DNA of 64,000 bases, taken from assembly GCA_012103315.1 (NCBI GenBank), contig WLWZ01000002.1, positions 197,381 to 261,380 on the forward strand, read 5' to 3'. Positions 61,702 through 64,000 of this stretch are shown piece by piece. How positions within the stretch are numbered: the stretch's first letter is position 1; the number at the start of each line of letters is the position of its first letter. Source of the stretch: Alphaproteobacteria bacterium. GTDB taxonomy: Bacteria; Pseudomonadota; Alphaproteobacteria; MPNO01; UBA2964. The notes below the pieces were generated by a model. It ran no database searches. It saw only the letters and a list, made by a program, of their open reading frames with translations, and had not been told where the DNA came from. A program made the translations under genes and the position numbers.

Positions 61702-62600
61702 GCGAAAAAACCCTAATGGACGGGCTAAAGCCAAACTCAGCACCAATTTTAATCGCCGAGATCGGCTGTAACCACAAAGGGGATATTGAAATAGCTAAGG
61801 AGTTTATCGATGTAGCCTCTGACTTCTGCAAGATTCAGCATGTAAAATTTCAAAAGCGAAATAATCGGGAGCTCCTTTCGGCCTCTCAATTCGACACGCC
61901 ACACCCAAACCCAGACAATTCATACGGCAGTACTTACGGCGAACATCGGGAGTTTCTTGAATTCTCGGTCGAGCAGCACCGTGAATTGCAGAGTCATTGC
62001 CATTCACGGGGGCTAACTTATTCAAGCTCAGTATGGGACATCTCCAGCCTACGTGAAATGATATCCCTCAAGCCTGACTACATTAAGATTCCGTCGGCAA
62101 CCAATACACACGAAGCGCTTCTCTCGATTGCTTGCGACGAGTATCCCGGCGAAATTCATGTTTCTTTGGGAATGACAACACGCGCTGAAGAGGAAGCGAT
62201 CATTGCTCTGTTCCAAAAGAAAGGCCGCCTAAAGGATCTTGTTCTTTATGCGTGTACCTCGGGCTACCCAATTCAGGCCGACGAATCCTGTCTGCTCGAA
62301 ATTGTTAGACTTCGTGAAACCTACAGAAATGATGTCGGGGCAATCGGATATTCGGGCCATCACAACGGCATTTCGCTGGATATAGTGGCATGTACTCTGG
62401 GTGCCGAATATATCGAGCGGCATTTCACCTTGGATCGAACTTGGAAAGGCACTGATCACTCAGCGTCACTGGAACCCGATGGTCTCCGGCGGCTGCAACG
62501 CAATTTGGAGCAAACATTTTCTGCCCTATCGGAAAAACCTCAAGAAATTTTGCCGATAGAAGTTCCCCAGCGAGAAAAACTAAAATGGCGCGCGGAATAA
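61698..62600 (+). CDS. NeuB/SpsE-family synthase without the SAF domain
   Basis: A 300-residue NeuB-type TIM-barrel protein. ATG 61698 is chosen because it overlaps the SDR stop and starts the conserved region. PILIAEIGCNHKGDIEIAKE, HVKFQKRNNRELL, YIKIPSATNTHEALLSI, GYSGHHNGISLDIVACTLGA and IERHFTLDRTWKGTDHSASL are clear, so the PEP Lys and metal His are present. It ends right after the barrel, lacking the SAF domain whose Arg completes the site of sialic acid synthases from the partner subunit. It may use a smaller or differently held acceptor. Confidence 0.88.
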   Translation: MSEKTLMDGLKPNSAPILIAEIGCNHKGDIEIAKEFIDVASDFCKIQHVKFQKRNNRELLSASQFDTPHPNPDNSYGSTYGEHREFLEFSVEQHRELQSHCHSRGLTYSSSVWDISSLREMISLKPDYIKIPSATNTHEALLSIACDEYPGEIHVSLGMTTRAEEEAIIALFQKKGRLKDLVLYACTSGYPIQADESCLLEIVRLRETYRNDVGAIGYSGHHNGISLDIVACTLGAEYIERHFTLDRTWKGTDHSASLEPDGLRRLQRNLEQTFSALSEKPQEILPIEVPQREKLKWRAE

Positions 62601-62666
62601 AGTAGAAAATACTGACGACCCGTATGGCAAACCCCATAGACAACAATTGCGCTATCGCCTGATCTA

Positions 62667-64000
62667 ATGTCCGATCAAGCAGGACAAAAACTGCATATTG
62701 CCCTTGCCATTCACCAAGGGTTCTCGATGCGCTATTTATTGCAAACGGATATTTTGCCGACTCTGCTTGAGGACGCACACGTGTCTATCCTGACTCAGGA
62801 AGATCCGGCCTCCATACAGCAGGTGTGCGACACAACCGACATTGAATTCTGTGAGATTTCCACGGACCGAAGCGCGGCTTATTTTCAATCTAGCCGTATT
62901 CAACGGTATCTCGCGTTCATTCGACTTTGTACGCTCGGGAAAGCTATTTCTACTGCAGAGATATGGTGGGAACGAGCACGTGCCGACGCCCGGATTAACG
63001 GTGCGGGATTTCGAACCACGCTCATCCACGGCATATTGCGATGTTTTATCCGTATTGCGCGACGGTCACGAACGGTGCGACGATCAATGCTCGCGTTAGA
63101 AGCGCGCCAGTATACGCCGACGTTCCATGTCGACGCTTTAAAACGCCTTAACCCAGACCTAGTCGTAACCACTAGTCTTGGGACATTCGATTATGACCAG
63201 TATGTGATGCGAGCCGCACACAAGCTTGGCATTCCTGTCGCTGCCGTGATTCTCAGTTGGGACAATACTACTACTCGTGGCTATCCAGGTGCCGCAATTG
63301 ATCATGTGATTGCCTGGACAGAAACGATGAAGCGCGAACTTATTGATCTGCACGATATATCGGAAGAGAAAGTGTTTGTTGGAGGCATCGCCCATTTCGA
63401 CAAGTATTATCAATCAGCCTCAGCCTATGACCGAACAGACTTTTTCCGGAAAAATAATTTGGACCCGAACAAACGGTTGATTGTCTTCGCGACTAAGTCA
63501 CCGAACGCCTATCCCTATAATCCCAATATCGTCGAAGCTCTTGCGGACGCCTGTGAAGACGGTCGCCTGCCCGAAGATGTGCAAATATTGGTGCGCGTAC
63601 ATCCGCTACACTTCAAATTCAAGCAAGGAGAGCCCGTTTACGCCGAATTGCTCGATCTCTATCGCACCCTAGATGAGAGACATGATTGTCTTTGCTTCAA
63701 TATGCCAAAGATTGGGTCTGACAAGATCGATTACGTAATGGAAAAAAATGAAATCGGCTTTCTAAGTGACCTATTAAGAAGTGCTGATGTCCTCGTAAAT
63801 ATTTTTTCCACGCTAAACATCGAAGGAGCAATTTTCGATATTCCCCTCGTCAATATCTGTTTTGAGGGAGAACGACCAATGTATGATTTTACGAAAAAAA
63901 GTCGGTTCGGTATCAGTTCTGATTTTCGGGAGGACCACAACCAACGTATCGCCCGTTCTGGCGGCACTCAAATCGTTTACAACCAACAGGACATGGTTAC
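62667..64000 (+). CDS. GT-B-like polysaccharide transferase, cut by the window end
   Basis: At least 444 residues from ATG 62667, with the frame open to the last base, so the C-terminus is missing. Features are a central IPVAAVILSWDNTTTRGYPG, HVIAWTETMKRELIDLHDIS with VFVGGIAHFDKYYQ, IVFATKSPNAYPYNPNIVEA, IYVRVHP-type LVRVHPLHFK, and LLRSADVLVNIFSTLNIEGA. These match surface-carbohydrate transferases with a UDP-GlcNAc-2-epimerase/CDP-glycerol-transferase-like GT-B fold. It is only loosely like the three tandem transferases at 52.9-56.7 kb. It follows the third NeuB gene by 66 bases and belongs to the same operon. Confidence 0.8.
   Translation, partial: MSDQAGQKLHIALAIHQGFSMRYLLQTDILPTLLEDAHVSILTQEDPASIQQVCDTTDIEFCEISTDRSAAYFQSSRIQRYLAFIRLCTLGKAISTAEIWWERARADARINGAGFRTTLIHGILRCFIRIARRSRTVRRSMLALEARQYTPTFHVDALKRLNPDLVVTTSLGTFDYDQYVMRAAHKLGIPVAAVILSWDNTTTRGYPGAAIDHVIAWTETMKRELIDLHDISEEKVFVGGIAHFDKYYQSASAYDRTDFFRKNNLDPNKRLIVFATKSPNAYPYNPNIVEALADACEDGRLPEDVQILVRVHPLHFKFKQGEPVYAELLDLYRTLDERHDCLCFNMPKIGSDKIDYVMEKNEIGFLSDLLRSADVLVNIFSTLNIEGAIFDIPLVNICFEGERPMYDFTKKSRFGISSDFREDHNQRIARSGGTQIVYNQQDMV

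Overview
The window looks like a chromosomal segment of an alphaproteobacterium, most likely a Rhodospirillales-type marine or soil lineage. This rests on gene content and order: hemC-hemD-mitofilin-hemY divergent from tsaD-(cupin)-gpsA-EVE, a DUF1674/SDHAF4-like gene beside htpX and rsmB, rpe next to a heparinase II/III gene, and alphaproteobacterial protein sequences throughout. No insertion sequence, phage, CRISPR array or rRNA was seen. One tRNA gene, tRNA-Thr(CGT), is present.

Layout. 0-10 kb: two tandem OYE-family flavin oxidoreductases, a DMT exporter, a small YLDPGS-type membrane protein with a membrane sulfatase-fold protein, a TauE/SafE permease, a ThDP enzyme and an ArnT-like membrane glycosyltransferase. 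9.7-15.4 kb: the tRNA, then the haem block on the minus strand (hemC, hemD, mitofilin-like, HemY-like with a probable 3' frameshift), divergent from tsaD. 15.5-22.4 kb: a PEP-CTERM protein, a SUMF-like lipid-exported or periplasmic protein, cupin-gpsA, EVE-Rieske, acetyl-CoA synthetase and a TPR protein. 22.6-31.7 kb: a Wzx-like flippase, a 50-residue DUF1674 protein that overlaps the flippase stop by 4 bases, htpX, rsmB, an SxtJ/DUF5989/carbamoyltransferase trio, rpe and a heparinase-like gene.

31.7-64 kb is a surface-glycan locus. A UDP-sugar dehydrogenase runs leftward. Rightward come a winged-helix regulator whose second half resembles the nucleotide-sugar-binding domain of PglD/NeuD proteins, an RfaH-like NusG paralogue, and, 52 bases after that gene, a near-perfect ops (RfaH recruitment) element. 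About 29 kb of closely packed plus-strand genes follow and run off the window end. They encode two unknown proteins, an ABC exporter, a radical SAM/SPASM protein, three NeuB-family synthases, two or more CMP-sugar cytidylyltransferases, a hydrolysing UDP-GlcNAc 2-epimerase, a LegC-like aminotransferase fused to CBS domains, a class III aminotransferase, a HisH/HisF/WbpG-type amidotransferase set, acetyl-, formyl- and deacetylase genes, a KdsC-like phosphatase, oxidoreductases, an APH-like kinase, a methyltransferase and at least four GT-B-like transferases.

Taken together, the locus should build and decorate one or more nonulosonic-acid-type sugars (legionaminic-acid-like, probably with acetamidino and N-formyl groups). 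It appears to be controlled at initiation by the winged-helix protein and during elongation by the RfaH-like protein acting at ops. That paired control and the divergent NeuB module at 38.4-43.7 kb are the parts most likely to be new. Functions are inferred from sequence motifs read by eye; no database search was possible.
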